This document shows, in pieces, positions 17,160 to 27,357 of a stretch of 64,000 nucleotides of DNA. Position 1 is the stretch's first letter. Each line of letters opens with the position of its first letter. Origin of the DNA: Janthinobacterium sp. BJB426 (GTDB lineage: Bacteria; Pseudomonadota; Gammaproteobacteria; Burkholderiales; Burkholderiaceae_D); the NCBI RefSeq assembly GCF_002735705.1, contig NZ_PDZL01000008.1, forward strand, positions 124,001 to 188,000, written 5' to 3'. The notes beneath the pieces were generated by a model. That model searched no databases, had not been told where the DNA came from, and was given only the letters and a program-made list of their open reading frames with translations. The translations under genes were made by a program, and so were the position numbers.

Positions 17160-17792
17160 ATGATACGCGTTGCCATTTGTGATGATCACCAAATAGTAAG
17201 AGCTGGATTCAAACAGATTTTTTCGTCGTCAAGCGACTTCAGTGTGGTGGCGGAAGCCGGTACCGGGCGCGAAGCGCTCGATATCGCCCGCCGCGAAATA
17301 TGTGACGTGTTGCTGCTCGATATCGCCATGCCCGATCAGAGCGGCATCGATACCTTGCGCACGATCCGCCAGGGCCAGCCGGAATTGCCCGTGCTGATCC
17401 TCAGCGGCTATCCTGCGCAGCAATACGCGCTGAACCTGTTCAAGATGGGCGCGAATGGCTATCTGAACAAGGAATGCGAAGCCGATGAGCTGATGACGGC
17501 CGTGCGCACCGTATTCCAGGGACGCCGCTATGTCAGTTCCACCGTCGGTGAATTGCTGGCGCAATCGTTCGACCGCGATACGAATGCCGCCTTGCATACG
17601 GAATTGTCGGACCGCGAGTTCCAGGTCTTCCTGCGCCTGGCGCGCGGTGCCACCGTGTCCGATATCGGTGTCGCCTTGTCGCTGAGCATCAAGACGGTGA
17701 GTACTTACCGTACGCGCATCATGGAAAAAATGGGCTTGCAATCCAACAGCGACTTGACCTATTACGCAATGAAAAACAATTTGCTTGACTAG
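17160..17792 (+). CDS. NarL/LuxR-type response regulator
   Basis: A 210-residue response regulator. The receiver domain has the acidic pair DD at residues 8-9, phosphoacceptor Asp54 in LLLDIAMPD, the LSG switch Ser and a conserved Lys in YLNKE. The C-terminal LuxR HTH is LSDREFQVFLRLARGATVSDIG leading to LSIKTVSTYRTRIMEKMGL (endpoints of the block). It precedes a histidine kinase gene by 144 bp on the same strand and is its likely partner. AGGGGAAA comes shortly before the ATG. A TATAAT at 17062-17067 in the 200-bp upstream gap is a plausible -10 element. Confidence 0.92.
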   Translation: MIRVAICDDHQIVRAGFKQIFSSSSDFSVVAEAGTGREALDIARREICDVLLLDIAMPDQSGIDTLRTIRQGQPELPVLILSGYPAQQYALNLFKMGANGYLNKECEADELMTAVRTVFQGRRYVSSTVGELLAQSFDRDTNAALHTELSDREFQVFLRLARGATVSDIGVALSLSIKTVSTYRTRIMEKMGLQSNSDLTYYAMKNNLLD

Positions 17793-17936
17793 CGCTGCGG
17801 TGCGATCATGGAAACATGATCGCTCAGCCAGCCAGCCAGCACGACTTGTGCAGTGCAGCAGTTTGTGGCGAGGACTATAATTGGCCGGCGCCGGCGTTTT
17901 CTCCCGCGCCGAACCTTGCTAAGGATGCACATCAGG

Positions 17937-19352
17937 ATGTATTTCACCGCTGAACCGGCCCCGAATCACCGCCTGCCCCTCTACAAGACGATCCTGTGCG
18001 TGACTTGCGCCTTGCTGCTTGTACTCAATGGTTTCAGTCTCTATCACAACCTGCAGTCGCTGAAGGGCACGAACGCCTTGCTCAGCCAGAGCGCCCGCGT
18101 GGCGGACCGCCTGCAGTATTTGAACGTGCTCGTGCTCGATGCGGAAAGCAGCTTGCGCGGCTATTTCATTTCCGGCTCCGAAACCTATCTGGGGCCGTCG
18201 AAGACGGCCACCACCGAAATTGAAAACGAATTCAACGAGCTGCAAACCTTGCTCGCGGGCAGTCCCACCCAGCTGAAAAACCTGGGTCAGCTGAAAAGCT
18301 TGATTCGCCGCAAGATGTCGATGTTGCAACAGTCGATCGACGTCTACAAGCAGGGCGGATTGGCCGAGATCGTCAATATTTCCCGCGTGACCGATGACCG
18401 CGCCACCATGGACGAAATCCGCCTGCAGGTGGTGATCATGACGCGCGAGCAGAATGAAGCGCTGTCGTCCGGCAGCGCCGCCTTTTATCATGAATACCAG
18501 AAAGCCGTGCTGCTCGGCATCGGCATCAATGCCCTGGCCATCCTCGTGCTGATCATGTTTTACCAGCTGGTGCGGCGCAGCTTCCAGAACCGCGCGGCCG
18601 TCGAGTATGCATTGCAAAATGCCAATGACAACCTGGAATCGACGGTCAGCAAGCGCACGGAGCAGTTATCCGTGCTGTCGCGCCATTTGATCAGCGTCAA
18701 TGAAGTGGAAAAGGCGCGCCTGGCGCGTGAACTGCACGATGAGCTGGGCGCCAACCTGACTTCGATCAGCATGGATCTGGGCGCCGTCACGCAGCAACTG
18801 GCGCACACGCAGCCGGAACTGGCTGCGCAATTGCGCCGCGCCAAGGCCACCTTGCTGGAAACGGTGGAACTGAAGCGCCGCATCGTCGAAGACCTGCGCC
18901 CGAGCCTGCTGGACAATCTGGGCCTGTGCGCCGCCATCGAAAGCTATTGCGAGGATTTTGCGCGCATGAGTTCCGTGCGCTGCGAAACGGACGTGGCCAT
19001 CAATATCGACAACCGCGAAGCTACCCTGACGATAGCCCTGTTCCGCATCGTGCAGGAATCGCTGACGAACATCCTGAAATATGCACGCGCCGGCATGGTC
19101 AGCGTGACCTTGAAACGCAACGAGCACGGCCTGGTGCTGCGCGTCATCGACGACGGCATCGGCATCACGGAAGATGCGCTGCAGAAACCCATGTCGCACG
19201 GTTTGCTGGGCATGCGCGAGCGGGCCTTGCTACTGGGCGGCACCCTCACCGTGCGCCAGGGTCCGGAAGGCAAGGGGACGTGCGTGGAGGCCGTGATTCC
19301 GCTGCCGCTGACGCCGGAACCGGAAGACATCGATGCGGATGCCGAAGCGTAA
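17937..19352 (+). CDS. CHASE3-type membrane sensor histidine kinase
   Basis: A 471-residue NarX/DesK-class kinase. TM1 (about 17-37) and TM2 (about 190-211) flank a periplasmic helical CHASE3-like domain with the diagnostic LVLDAESSLRGYFISGSETYL (shown as endpoints). After a coiled-coil linker comes the HisKA_3 phosphoacceptor His267 in RELHDELGANL, then an HATPase domain with a N-box-like EALTNILKYA equivalent and the G1/G2 motifs DDGIGI and GLLGMRERA. The signal is unknown. ATGs at 17925 and 17937 are both possible; the second has AAGGA at a usable distance. It pairs with the response regulator upstream. Confidence 0.88.
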   Translation: MYFTAEPAPNHRLPLYKTILCVTCALLLVLNGFSLYHNLQSLKGTNALLSQSARVADRLQYLNVLVLDAESSLRGYFISGSETYLGPSKTATTEIENEFNELQTLLAGSPTQLKNLGQLKSLIRRKMSMLQQSIDVYKQGGLAEIVNISRVTDDRATMDEIRLQVVIMTREQNEALSSGSAAFYHEYQKAVLLGIGINALAILVLIMFYQLVRRSFQNRAAVEYALQNANDNLESTVSKRTEQLSVLSRHLISVNEVEKARLARELHDELGANLTSISMDLGAVTQQLAHTQPELAAQLRRAKATLLETVELKRRIVEDLRPSLLDNLGLCAAIESYCEDFARMSSVRCETDVAINIDNREATLTIALFRIVQESLTNILKYARAGMVSVTLKRNEHGLVLRVIDDGIGITEDALQKPMSHGLLGMRERALLLGGTLTVRQGPEGKGTCVEAVIPLPLTPEPEDIDADAEA

Positions 19353-19368
19353 TTGTCGTTAAAGCAAA

Positions 19369-19401
19369 AAAAATGGCCGGGCATGCAGCCCGGCCATTTT
19401 T
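19369..19401. terminator. Bidirectional intrinsic terminator
   Basis: A perfect 14-bp stem (AAAAATGGCCGGGC / GCCCGGCCATTTTT) with loop ATGCA lies between the convergent kinase and Crp-like genes. A- and T-tracts on both sides make it functional in both directions. Confidence 0.92.
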
Positions 19402-19416
19402 ATTTGTCTTGCCTGA

Positions 19417-20226
19417 TCAGCAGCGCGATACGTCGCGCAGCAAGCGGTCGTATTCCGTCTTGGCCACTTTGTAGCACTCGCCCGCATAGCATTCCAGGCC
19501 GGCGCGGTCCAGCACTGTGATATTGCCGCGGCGATAGTGGATCAAGCCTTCTTCCTGCAGCTTGCCGGCGGCCGCCGTGATGCTTTCGCGGCGCACGCCC
19601 AGCATGATGGAGATCAGCTCTTGCGTGACTTTCAATTCGTTCGATGGCGAACGGTCCAGGCGGTCCAGCAGCCAGCGGCACAGCTTTTGCTCGATCGAGC
19701 TGTGGCGGCCACCGACGGCGTTCTGCGCCATTTGCGCAAACAGGGCGTTGGTGTAGCGCATCAGCAACTGGGGCAGGGCGCCGCCTTGATTGAAGGCATC
19801 GCGCAAGCTTTGCGTTTTCAGGCGGTAGCCATAGCCGGCGCTTTGCACGACGGCCGTGCACATGGCGCGTTCGCCTGCCAGCAGCGAGGCACCGGCCACG
19901 CCTTCATGGCCGACGACGGCGATTTCCGTCGTGGCGCCGTCTTCCATTACATACAGCAAGGAAATGATGGCGGTGGTGGGGAAATAGCTGTATTCCAGGT
20001 TGTTACCGTAGGCATACAATTCCTTGCCGAAAGGCAGTTCCACCAGTTCCAGGTCTTCGAACAGCGATTCGAGCGCGGCGCGCGGCAGGGCGGCCAGCAA
20101 TTCATTCTGTTGGGCACTGCTGAGACTAACCCGCGACGCAAGCTTGATTTCCCGTCCGGCTGCCGGCATGGCGCGCGGCAGCAACTGGTTCTTCTGGACC
20201 GGGGCGATAAGTTGAGTATGGCTCAT
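19417..20226 (-). CDS. Crp/Fnr family transcriptional regulator
   Basis: A 269-residue regulator with a cyclic-nucleotide-binding-fold sensor (about 40-175; ELPFGKELYAYGN, then EIAVVGHEGVAGAS) and a C-terminal helix-turn-helix (VTQELISIMLGVRRESITAA). The N-terminal cysteine cluster of true Fnr is absent, so it is not an oxygen-sensing iron-sulfur protein. The cAMP-contacting RS pair of Crp is not obvious either. The subgroup with the GVRRES recognition helix is common in Burkholderiales and poorly characterised. GAGGAA seven bases before the ATG at 20226 fixes the start, shortening the open frame by 23 codons. Confidence 0.87.
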   Translation of the reverse strand: MSHTQLIAPVQKNQLLPRAMPAAGREIKLASRVSLSSAQQNELLAALPRAALESLFEDLELVELPFGKELYAYGNNLEYSYFPTTAIISLLYVMEDGATTEIAVVGHEGVAGASLLAGERAMCTAVVQSAGYGYRLKTQSLRDAFNQGGALPQLLMRYTNALFAQMAQNAVGGRHSSIEQKLCRWLLDRLDRSPSNELKVTQELISIMLGVRRESITAAAGKLQEEGLIHYRRGNITVLDRAGLECYAGECYKVAKTEYDRLLRDVSRC

Positions 20227-20453
20227 AGTATTCCTCACAGGCTTTTTACATCGGAGTGCGACTGCCGCGTTGCTGGTCAAAAAAAGTTGCCGCATCCATC
20301 TTGGAACAGCGTTTTTTTTCGACCGCGCGGTGCAGATCGCGATGTAGCTACTTTAAAAGCTTATGTAAGTGGCGAACATAAGATTAGCAGTCGCCACTTT
20401 GTAGTCTCTTTTGAGGCGAAATTGTAGTCCTTGTCCTACGTGCACACTTTTGA

Positions 20454-22511
20454 CTAGCTAGCCTTGCGCCGTTCTGCGCGATTTTGTGATATGACGCGCG
20501 GCTTGTTGGCGCTCCACAGGCCGGCCGGACGCACGCTGGGCAAGCCGTCGCGCGTGGTCGCGGCCGCTGCCTGGCGCGGGTTTGGCGCCTCGTGTTCCCC
20601 CAGGCGGAAGCGGCTGACGGCTTGCGTCAGCGCCTCGCCTTCCTGGTGCAGGCGCTGCGAACCGGCGCGCGCTTCGTCGACCAGGCCCGCGTTCTGGCGC
20701 GTCATGTCGTCGATTTGCGCCAGTGCCTGGTTGATGCGGGCGATCTCGCCATTCTGCTCGGCGCCGGCGCTGCTGATGCGCCCGATGACGACGGACACCT
20801 GCTGCACCGCGTCGACGACTTGCCGCATGGTGCTGCCGGCTGCGTTGACCAGGTCGCCGCCCGCATCCACGGTGGCCACGGAATCGCCGATCAGGCGCTT
20901 GATTTGCTGCGCCGCCTCGCTGGAGCGCTGCGCCAGGCTGCGCACCTCGGATGCCACGACGGCAAAGCCGCGCCCCTGCTCGCCGGCTCTGGCCGCCTCG
21001 ACGGCCGCGTTCAGGGCCAGGATATTCGTCTGGAAGGCGATGCCGTTGATGACGCCGATGATGTCGACGATCTTGTGCGAGCTGGCCTTGATCGAGGCCA
21101 TGGTCTCGACCACGGCGCTGACGGTCTCGCCGCCGCGCAGGGCCACCTCGGCGGCCGACGCCACCAGGGTGCGCCCCTGTCCTACGTGGGCTTCGTTGCG
21201 GCCCACGGTGGCCGTCAGCTCGCGCATCGAATCGACGGTGGCGCCCAGCGCGTCCGCTTGCGTGGCCGTATGGCCGGACAGGGCGGCGTTGCCCTGCGCG
21301 ATATCGGCGCCGGCGGCGGCAATGACGGCCGCACCGCCACGGATTTCCTGCACCAGGGTGGCCAGGCCATGCGTCATGGCGCCGAAGTCGCGCACCAGGT
21401 CGCCGATTTCATCGTGCGCCTGCGAGGTGATGCGCTGCGACAGGTCGCCCGCCGCCGCCGCGCCGACGGCCACGCGCAATTGCTTCACGTCGCGCGCGAA
21501 CGCGGCATAAAAGCCTGCGCACAGGTAGGCGGCGGCCAGCAGCACCAGCAGCATGGCCGCCAGGATCAGGGCGCGGCGCGCCTCGTCGCGCGCGATGCGC
21601 TGCGCCAGCAAGCCGTCCAGGGCGGTGGCGGAGGCGCCCGAGAGCGCGTGCAGGGCATCGATGGCTTGCATGCCGGCCGCGTGGAATTGCGCGCCCGAGG
21701 TCTGGTCGTAGGAATTCGTCACTTCGTTTTTCGTGCGCTCGAGGAAGGCCAGCGCGGCCGGCACGGCTTTCAGGGCCGGCTGCAGGCTGGCGCGCAATGC
21801 CGGCTTGGCGGCGATGATTTCGTCGAAGCGGGCTGGCAGGCGTTCCAGTTCGTGGCGGGCGATCAGGGCGTTGGCGTTGACGAGTTGATCTTCATTCGCC
21901 TCGAACAGGCCCGTGTCGATGTAGGCGGCGCCGCGCCCGCCGATGTCGGACAGGCTCTCGGCCAGGTCGGGCAGGGTGGCGGTAAACACGGCGCTCAGGT
22001 GGTTGGCGCCCGCGTCCGGGTCCAGGCTCAGGTGTGAGCGGTCGGCCACCAGCTGGACCAGTTTGGCCGCCTGGCGCAGCAGCGCCGTGTGTGCCGCGTA
22101 GCTGTCGCGCGCCGCGAGGCCCGTCTGGCGGCCCAGCAGGGCTTGCCACTGCTTCGTCAGCTCGGCCGCCTGGGGCAGGCCGGCGCCCGCCGGCAAGCGC
22201 GCCAGGGCGGCCAGCGTGGCCGTGATGCGTGCATTCAGGGCCGTGTTGTCCATGCCCGCCTTGCCGCTCAGGCGCAAATGTTCCAGGCCGCGCCGCTGCT
22301 GCAGCAGGCGCGTGCCTTCCTGTAGCTGGCGCACAAAGGCGACGCCCCGCTGCGCATCCTGCGCCTGGGCCAGCGATTTGCCCAGCTCCGAGATCAGCAG
22401 GGTGGTCGCCAGCACCAAAGGCAGCAAAAAGACCAGGCAGACAAGCATGAATTTGGGCAGCAGGCGCAAGCGCTGCATGAGTCGGATGGCGGGGGTGAGG
22501 AGCATTTTCAT
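20454..22511 (-). CDS. Methyl-accepting chemotaxis protein
   Basis: A 685-residue chemoreceptor. TM1 at about 20-42 and TM2 at about 310-335 bound a 270-residue helical periplasmic sensor. A HAMP domain follows ([22 protein letters not shown], endpoints VGAAA to DEIG) and then the signalling hairpin with [20 protein letters not shown] and [18 protein letters not shown]. No C-terminal CheR-docking pentapeptide is seen; the tail is basic (RAERRKAS). The open frame continues upstream, but that part is antisense to prfC. The first credible start is the ATG at 22511, with a second ATG two codons on. The ligand is unknown. Confidence 0.92.
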   Translation of the reverse strand: MKMLLTPAIRLMQRLRLLPKFMLVCLVFLLPLVLATTLLISELGKSLAQAQDAQRGVAFVRQLQEGTRLLQQRRGLEHLRLSGKAGMDNTALNARITATLAALARLPAGAGLPQAAELTKQWQALLGRQTGLAARDSYAAHTALLRQAAKLVQLVADRSHLSLDPDAGANHLSAVFTATLPDLAESLSDIGGRGAAYIDTGLFEANEDQLVNANALIARHELERLPARFDEIIAAKPALRASLQPALKAVPAALAFLERTKNEVTNSYDQTSGAQFHAAGMQAIDALHALSGASATALDGLLAQRIARDEARRALILAAMLLVLLAAAYLCAGFYAAFARDVKQLRVAVGAAAAGDLSQRITSQAHDEIGDLVRDFGAMTHGLATLVQEIRGGAAVIAAAGADIAQGNAALSGHTATQADALGATVDSMRELTATVGRNEAHVGQGRTLVASAAEVALRGGETVSAVVETMASIKASSHKIVDIIGVINGIAFQTNILALNAAVEAARAGEQGRGFAVVASEVRSLAQRSSEAAQQIKRLIGDSVATVDAGGDLVNAAGSTMRQVVDAVQQVSVVIGRISSAGAEQNGEIARINQALAQIDDMTRQNAGLVDEARAGSQRLHQEGEALTQAVSRFRLGEHEAPNPRQAAAATTRDGLPSVRPAGLWSANKPRVISQNRAERRKAS

Positions 22512-22673
22512 CGGGTTTCCAGGGAAGAGTGGCAACATTTCTGCAGTGCAATGTTGCCTGCCGATTGTGACCCCTTGATGAAGTGGGCGATTTCGCTTGC
22601 CGCCAGAGTGAAGCAGTTCACACGGAAGGCCGATCCTTCTGTAAAATCGAGGGTTTTTTGCGAGGGCCATATT

Positions 22674-24362
22674 ATGGTCACCAATATGGCCAACGAGAAC
22701 GACATCAACACCCCCGATTCCAGCGACAATGCGGACATCGCCGCAGCGTCCGTCAGCAGCAAGGCGCCGGCCGTGATCGCGCGCGAAGTGCAGCGCCGCC
22801 GCACCTTCGGCATCATTTCCCACCCGGATGCCGGTAAGACCACCTTGACGGAAAAACTGCTGCTTTTCTCGGGCGCGATCCAGATGGCCGGTACCGTCAA
22901 GGCCCGCAAATCGGGCCGCCACGCGACGTCGGACTGGATGGAGATCGAGAAGCAGCGCGGCATTTCCGTCGCTTCCTCGGTGATGCAGTTCGAATTCCGC
23001 GACCACGTCGTCAACCTGCTCGACACCCCTGGCCACCAGGACTTCTCGGAAGATACCTACCGCGTGCTGACGGCAGTCGACTCGGCGCTGATGGTGATCG
23101 ATGCGGCCAAGGGCGTGGAAGCGCAGACGATCAAGCTGCTGGCCGTGTGCCGCATGCGCAATACGCCCATCGTCACCTTCATGAACAAGATGGACCGCGA
23201 GACGCGCGATCCGCTGGATCTGCTCGACGAACTCGAATCGGTGCTGAAGATTCAATGCGCGCCCGTCACCTGGCCTATCGGCATGGGCAAGAACTTCCGC
23301 GGCGTGTACCACCTGCTGAACGACGAGATCATGCTGTTCAAGGCCGGTGAAGAGAAGGCCGACGGCGCCTTTGAAATCATCAAGGGCATCGACAACCCGC
23401 GCCTGCAGGAGATGTTCCCGCTGGAGATGGACCAGTTGCGCATGGAAGTGGAGCTGGTGCATGGCGCGTCCAACCCGTTCAACCTCGAAGAATTCCTCTC
23501 CGGCGTGCAGACGCCCGTGTTCTTCGGTTCGGCCATCAACAACTTCGGCGTGCGCGAGATTCTCTCCGCGCTGGTCGACTGGGCGCCGGCGCCGCGCGAG
23601 CGCGACGCCACCGTGCGTTCGGTGGCCCCGTCCGAGCAGCCATTTACCGGTTTCGTCTTCAAGATCCAGGCAAACATGGACCCGGCCCACCGCGACCGCA
23701 TCGCCTTTTTGCGCGTGTGCTCGGGACGTTTCGAGCGCGGCATGAAGGTCAAGCATTTGCGCCTGGGGCGCGAGATCAAGGTGTCGAACGTGGTGACCTT
23801 CATGGCATCGTCGCGCGAACAGGTGGAAGAGGCGTACGCGGGCGACATCATCGGCTTGCCGAACCACGGCAACATGCAGATCGGCGACAGTTTTTCCGAA
23901 GGCGAGATGCTGACCTTTACGGGCATCCCGTACTTCGCGCCGGACTTCTTCCGCTCCGTGCGCATCCGTAATCCCTTGAAAATCAAGCAGCTGCACAAGG
24001 GTTTGCAGCAGCTGGGCGAAGAGGGCGCGGTACAGGTCTTCAAGCCGGTGCAGGGCGGCGAACTGGTACTGGGCGCCGTCGGCGTGCTGCAGTTCGAGGT
24101 GGTGGCCAGCCGTTTGCTCAACGAATATGGCGTCGACGCCGTGTTCGAAGGCACCAGCATCAGCAGCGCCCGCTGGGTCAGCTGCGACGACAAGCGCATC
24201 CTGCAGGATTTCGAGAACGCGCTGGGCCACAACGTGGCCTACGATGCGGCCGGCAACATGGCTTATCTGGCCACGTCGGGCGTGAACCTGCGCCTGACGG
24301 AAGAACGCTGGCCGAAGCTGACTTTCCACGCGACGCGCGAGCATTCGGCCAAGCTGGCCTGA
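22674..24362 (+). CDS. prfC: Peptide chain release factor 3
   Basis: A 562-residue translational GTPase that recycles RF1/RF2 from the ribosome. G motifs are [15 protein letters not shown] (G1), the switch with [13 protein letters not shown] (G2), [16 protein letters not shown] (G3) and TFMNKMDRE (G4). EF-Tu-like domain II and the C-terminal RF3 domain follow. The open frame starts at 22551, but the first part is not RF3-like; the ATG at 22674 follows GAGGG. An in-frame ATG at 22686 is an alternative. It diverges from the chemoreceptor gene. Confidence 0.97.
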   Translation: MVTNMANENDINTPDSSDNADIAAASVSSKAPAVIAREVQRRRTFGIISHPDAGKTTLTEKLLLFSGAIQMAGTVKARKSGRHATSDWMEIEKQRGISVASSVMQFEFRDHVVNLLDTPGHQDFSEDTYRVLTAVDSALMVIDAAKGVEAQTIKLLAVCRMRNTPIVTFMNKMDRETRDPLDLLDELESVLKIQCAPVTWPIGMGKNFRGVYHLLNDEIMLFKAGEEKADGAFEIIKGIDNPRLQEMFPLEMDQLRMEVELVHGASNPFNLEEFLSGVQTPVFFGSAINNFGVREILSALVDWAPAPRERDATVRSVAPSEQPFTGFVFKIQANMDPAHRDRIAFLRVCSGRFERGMKVKHLRLGREIKVSNVVTFMASSREQVEEAYAGDIIGLPNHGNMQIGDSFSEGEMLTFTGIPYFAPDFFRSVRIRNPLKIKQLHKGLQQLGEEGAVQVFKPVQGGELVLGAVGVLQFEVVASRLLNEYGVDAVFEGTSISSARWVSCDDKRILQDFENALGHNVAYDAAGNMAYLATSGVNLRLTEERWPKLTFHATREHSAKLA

Positions 24363-24381
24363 TGCATCCGGAGTAAGTAGC

Positions 24382-24413
24382 AAGGGCAGAACAGGCAGTT
24401 CTGCCCTTTTTTT
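24382..24413. terminator. Intrinsic terminator after prfC, shared with the GGDEF-EAL gene
   Basis: An 11-bp stem (AAGGGCAGAAC / GTTCTGCCCTT) with loop AGGCA is followed by a T-tract on the plus strand. It overlaps the stop of the convergent gene by two bases, and the upstream A residues make it usable from both sides. Confidence 0.9.
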
Positions 24414-26304
24414 ATGCCGGCAGAATCGTGCGCGTGCTCCAGTCGCGCCGTTCCAGCAGCAATGCCGTCAACTGCGCTGCCGTCATCGGGCGCGCGAAGA
24501 AGAAGCCCTGGGCATTGTCGCAGCCGGCTTTTCTCAAAAACTCCACCTGCCGCAAGGTCTCTACCCCTTCGGCCACCACTTTCAGGTGCAGGCTGTGCGC
24601 CATGGCGATGATGGCCGTGACGATGGCTTCGCCCTCGCCGGGCAGGTCGTGCACGAAGCTGCGGTCGATTTTCAACTGGTCGATGGGCAGGCGCTTCAGG
24701 TACGACATCGATGAATAGCCGGTGCCGAAATCGTCGATCGACAGGTGGATGCCCGTTTCCTGCAGGCGCCGCATCAGTTCCACGTTGGCGTGGACATTGT
24801 CCATCAGGACGCCTTCCGTGATTTCCAGCTCCAGCAAGCCATGCGGCAGCTGCGTTTCATCCAGGATGGCGCGGATATCGTCCATCAGTCCCGCATCGCG
24901 CGCCTGACAGGCCGACAGGTTGACGGCCACGTGTTCGAGCGAATCGAGCAGGCCCGCCTTGCACCACAGGGCCGCCTGGCGGCAGGCGCTTTGCAGTACC
25001 CAGCGTCCCAGGTCGACGATGATGCCGCTTTCCTCGGCCACGGGGATGAATTCGGCGGGGCTCAACTGGCCCATGTCGCGGCAATTCCAGCGTATCAGCG
25101 CTTCCACACCGACGATGCGCCCGCTGCGCAAGTCGATCTGCGGCTGGTAGTGCAAATACAGTTCCTCGTTCTGCAGTGCGCGGCGCAGGTTCGCTTCCAT
25201 GCGCAGGCGGCGCTGCGCGCGCAATTCCATTTCCGCCTTGAAGACGGCGTAGCGGTTCTTGCCCTGGTGCTTGGCGTGGTACATGGCCGTATCGGCATTG
25301 CGCGTCAGGGTGGCCACATCCTGCGCGTCGAACGGATACAGGCTCACGCCGATGCTGGCGCTGACATACAGCTGGTGGCCTTCGAGATCGAATGGCGCGG
25401 CCAGCACGGCGAGGATCTTGCGCGCCACGCTGGCCATTTCCGAGGCGTCGTCGGCCGGTTCGACGATGACGACGAATTCGTCGCCGCCGATGCGGCAGAT
25501 GATGTCGGTGCCGCGCAGGATGGCCACCAGGCGTTCGGACACGAGCTTGAGCAGCTGGTCGCCGCAGTGGTGGCCCAGCGTATCGTTGACGATCTTGAAG
25601 TTGTCCAGGTCCAGCAGCAGCAGGCCCACGCTGCTGTCCTGGCGGTCGGCGCGCGCCAGCGCGTAGGCCAGGGCATCGTTGAATTCATGGCGGTTCGGCA
25701 GTTGCGTGACCGGGTCGACATGGGCCAGGTAGTGCAAATGGCTTTCCGCATGCTGGGCGGCCGTGCGCGTGCGGCGCACCATCAGGTACGTCAGGCCGAA
25801 CGCGCACAGGCAGACGAGCAGGGTAAAGGCGGCAAATTGCGCCAGGCTGGCGTACAGCGGCGCCAGGCTGGCGCGCAGGTACAGCGCGCCGCCGCCGGGC
25901 AAGGCCGTCAGGATGGCCGCGCTGCCGTCCAGGTAATCGAGGTGCAGGCCGTTGCGCGGCGCCATGGGCGCGGCATCGCTGCTGCTGCGCGTGTAGCGGG
26001 CAAACGGCGTGCCATAGGGACTGTAAAGTAGTGCTTGCCGGACATGCGGGGCGGCGGCGAGGGAAGCGAGGAGTTGTTGTGCCGCAAGACGATTGTCCTG
26101 GCGCATGGCCTGGGTGGCGGCGGGCGCCAGCATGTCGGCCTGGATGCGCAGGTTGCGCTGGAAGGATGCCTGGAGGGAAAACAACTGGAAGAGGACCAGC
26201 AGCAGGCTGGCCATGGCCAGCATGGCCGCCGCGGCCAGCAAGTTCAGCCTGGCAATCCGGTCGCCGCGCAATTGCGCCGACGGCAGCATCAATGGCGTCA
26301 TCAT
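24412..26304 (-). CDS. Membrane GGDEF-EAL protein (c-di-GMP turnover)
   Basis: A 630-residue protein. TM1 (about 22-45) and TM2 (about 155-177) enclose a 110-residue periplasmic sensor. The GGDEF domain has an intact RIGGDEFV active site, and the EAL domain has [43 protein letters not shown] and QGFFFARP, so all usual phosphodiesterase residues are present. It could therefore make and degrade c-di-GMP, the net direction being unpredictable. GGAG eight bases before the ATG supports the start. The nearby chemoreceptor suggests a motility/attachment context only loosely. Confidence 0.93.
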   Translation of the reverse strand: MMTPLMLPSAQLRGDRIARLNLLAAAAMLAMASLLLVLFQLFSLQASFQRNLRIQADMLAPAATQAMRQDNRLAAQQLLASLAAAPHVRQALLYSPYGTPFARYTRSSSDAAPMAPRNGLHLDYLDGSAAILTALPGGGALYLRASLAPLYASLAQFAAFTLLVCLCAFGLTYLMVRRTRTAAQHAESHLHYLAHVDPVTQLPNRHEFNDALAYALARADRQDSSVGLLLLDLDNFKIVNDTLGHHCGDQLLKLVSERLVAILRGTDIICRIGGDEFVVIVEPADDASEMASVARKILAVLAAPFDLEGHQLYVSASIGVSLYPFDAQDVATLTRNADTAMYHAKHQGKNRYAVFKAEMELRAQRRLRMEANLRRALQNEELYLHYQPQIDLRSGRIVGVEALIRWNCRDMGQLSPAEFIPVAEESGIIVDLGRWVLQSACRQAALWCKAGLLDSLEHVAVNLSACQARDAGLMDDIRAILDETQLPHGLLELEITEGVLMDNVHANVELMRRLQETGIHLSIDDFGTGYSSMSYLKRLPIDQLKIDRSFVHDLPGEGEAIVTAIIAMAHSLHLKVVAEGVETLRQVEFLRKAGCDNAQGFFFARPMTAAQLTALLLERRDWSTRTILPA

Positions 26305-26748
26305 GACGCTTTCTCCTGCCGGCCCCGCTTGCCGCCGCCCCGTGTCATCCCGCCTCGCCCTGCCATACTTTACGTTCCAGTCTGATGAAAACCGAAGTGA
26401 GCCGGAACTCTCAACGTGTTGCTAAGGCCGACATATTGTCATTTTGCAGCGTGAAAGTACAGGGCGCGCGGCAATTTTGTCTGCATGCCACAGGCCGGTG
26501 GCAGCAGGCAGGGCGACAAATCAGGCGGAAAAGGCAGGACGTGTTTTTCTAATAATAATCCACACTGAATTTTAATCCTTTTTTTGCCCGCCGGTTTTTT
26601 TCGCTAAAAACATGCTGACGGTAAACAAAATAGCATCAAGAATAACTTCAATGCCTGCAGTCATCCTGGTACGGATTAACTTTTGCTCCGTATCGTCCAT
26701 TGCAAGTCATTGATTTTAATAAATTTTAATGAAGAATGCGAGAACGCT
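26305..26748. other. Intergenic region without a recognised gene (444 bp)
   Basis: Between the divergent GGDEF-EAL gene and the miniprotein gene no convincing ORF or RNA gene was found. The right half, from about 26530, is clearly AT-rich compared with the genome and has T-runs and TAATAATAAT-like stretches. It probably holds the promoter of the miniprotein-rnk unit. Confidence 0.6.
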
Positions 26749-26874
26749 ATGGCCTTGCTCCACGAGTTCGTCCATAATCCTCAGATGATGGACGTTCTGA
26801 TGCTGTTTATTTTGTCTGCCGCGGCCAAGCAAGCTGCCGCCAGCAAAACCGGACGTCGCCCTAATGATCAATAG
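26749..26874 (+). CDS. Miniprotein of 41 residues upstream of rnk
   Basis: A 41-residue ORF with an amphipathic or membrane-associated middle (MMDVLMLFILSAAAKQAAA) and a basic tail. The coding assignment rests on its start in the AT-rich leader, its GC-rich codon pattern and the tight arrangement with rnk, whose upstream in-frame ATG overlaps its last codons. The ribosome site before the ATG is weak (GCGAG). No homologue is recognised. Function unknown; it could be a coupled leader peptide. Confidence 0.5.
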   Translation: MALLHEFVHNPQMMDVLMLFILSAAAKQAAASKTGRRPNDQ

Positions 26875-26884
26875 TGAGGATATC

Positions 26885-27292
26885 TTGGAAAAAAAACCAA
26901 AAATTATTTTGTCATCACAAGACCTGGAACGACTGGAAGCGTTGTTGTATGCCTTGGGTAATAATCTGTCGCCGGACAAGGCCGCCTTGCTCGACGAGCT
27001 GGGCCGTGCCGAGGTGCTCGAGCCGCAAGAGATTCCCCCGACCGTCGTGACGATGAATTCCACCGTGCGCTTCACGGTGGAAAACAAGGAAGAATTCTGC
27101 CTGACGCTCGTGTATCCGAAGGATGTGGAAGGCCAGGCCGACCGCATTTCCGTGCTGGCGCCCGTCGGCAGCGCGCTGCTGGGCTTGTCCGTCGGCGACA
27201 GCATCGCCTGGCCCATGCCGGGCGGCGTGGTGAAGGTGAAAATCGAGGAAATCGTTTACCAGCCTGAACGGGCCGGAGAATACCACCGCTAA
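26885..27292 (+). CDS. rnk: Nucleoside diphosphate kinase regulator Rnk (GreA/GreB-like)
   Basis: A 135-residue protein of the Rnk family: a short N-terminal helical part (ILSSQDLERLEALL) and a C-terminal FKBP-like GreA/B domain (TVVTMNSTVRFTVENKE, then ISVLAPVGSALLGLSVGDSI and PGGVVKVKIEEIVYQPE). Rnk binds RNA polymerase near the secondary channel and affects nucleotide pools. TTG at 26885 is preferred as start since GAGGA lies four bases before it. ATG at 26864 is in frame but has no good ribosome site and overlaps the miniprotein gene. Confidence 0.9.
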   Translation: MEKKPKIILSSQDLERLEALLYALGNNLSPDKAALLDELGRAEVLEPQEIPPTVVTMNSTVRFTVENKEEFCLTLVYPKDVEGQADRISVLAPVGSALLGLSVGDSIAWPMPGGVVKVKIEEIVYQPERAGEYHR

Positions 27293-27357
27293 GCGCGGCA
27301 AGCAGTGATGGCGGACGGCGCCTGCCGTTCGCCTGCCAGGCCGTGCCGGGACGGGAA

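Noticed and set aside
22512..24383. Upstream 620 codons of the chemoreceptor frame, antisense to prfC
   Set aside because: The segment has no family resemblance and covers prfC; the chemoreceptor begins with its first transmembrane helix at 22511.
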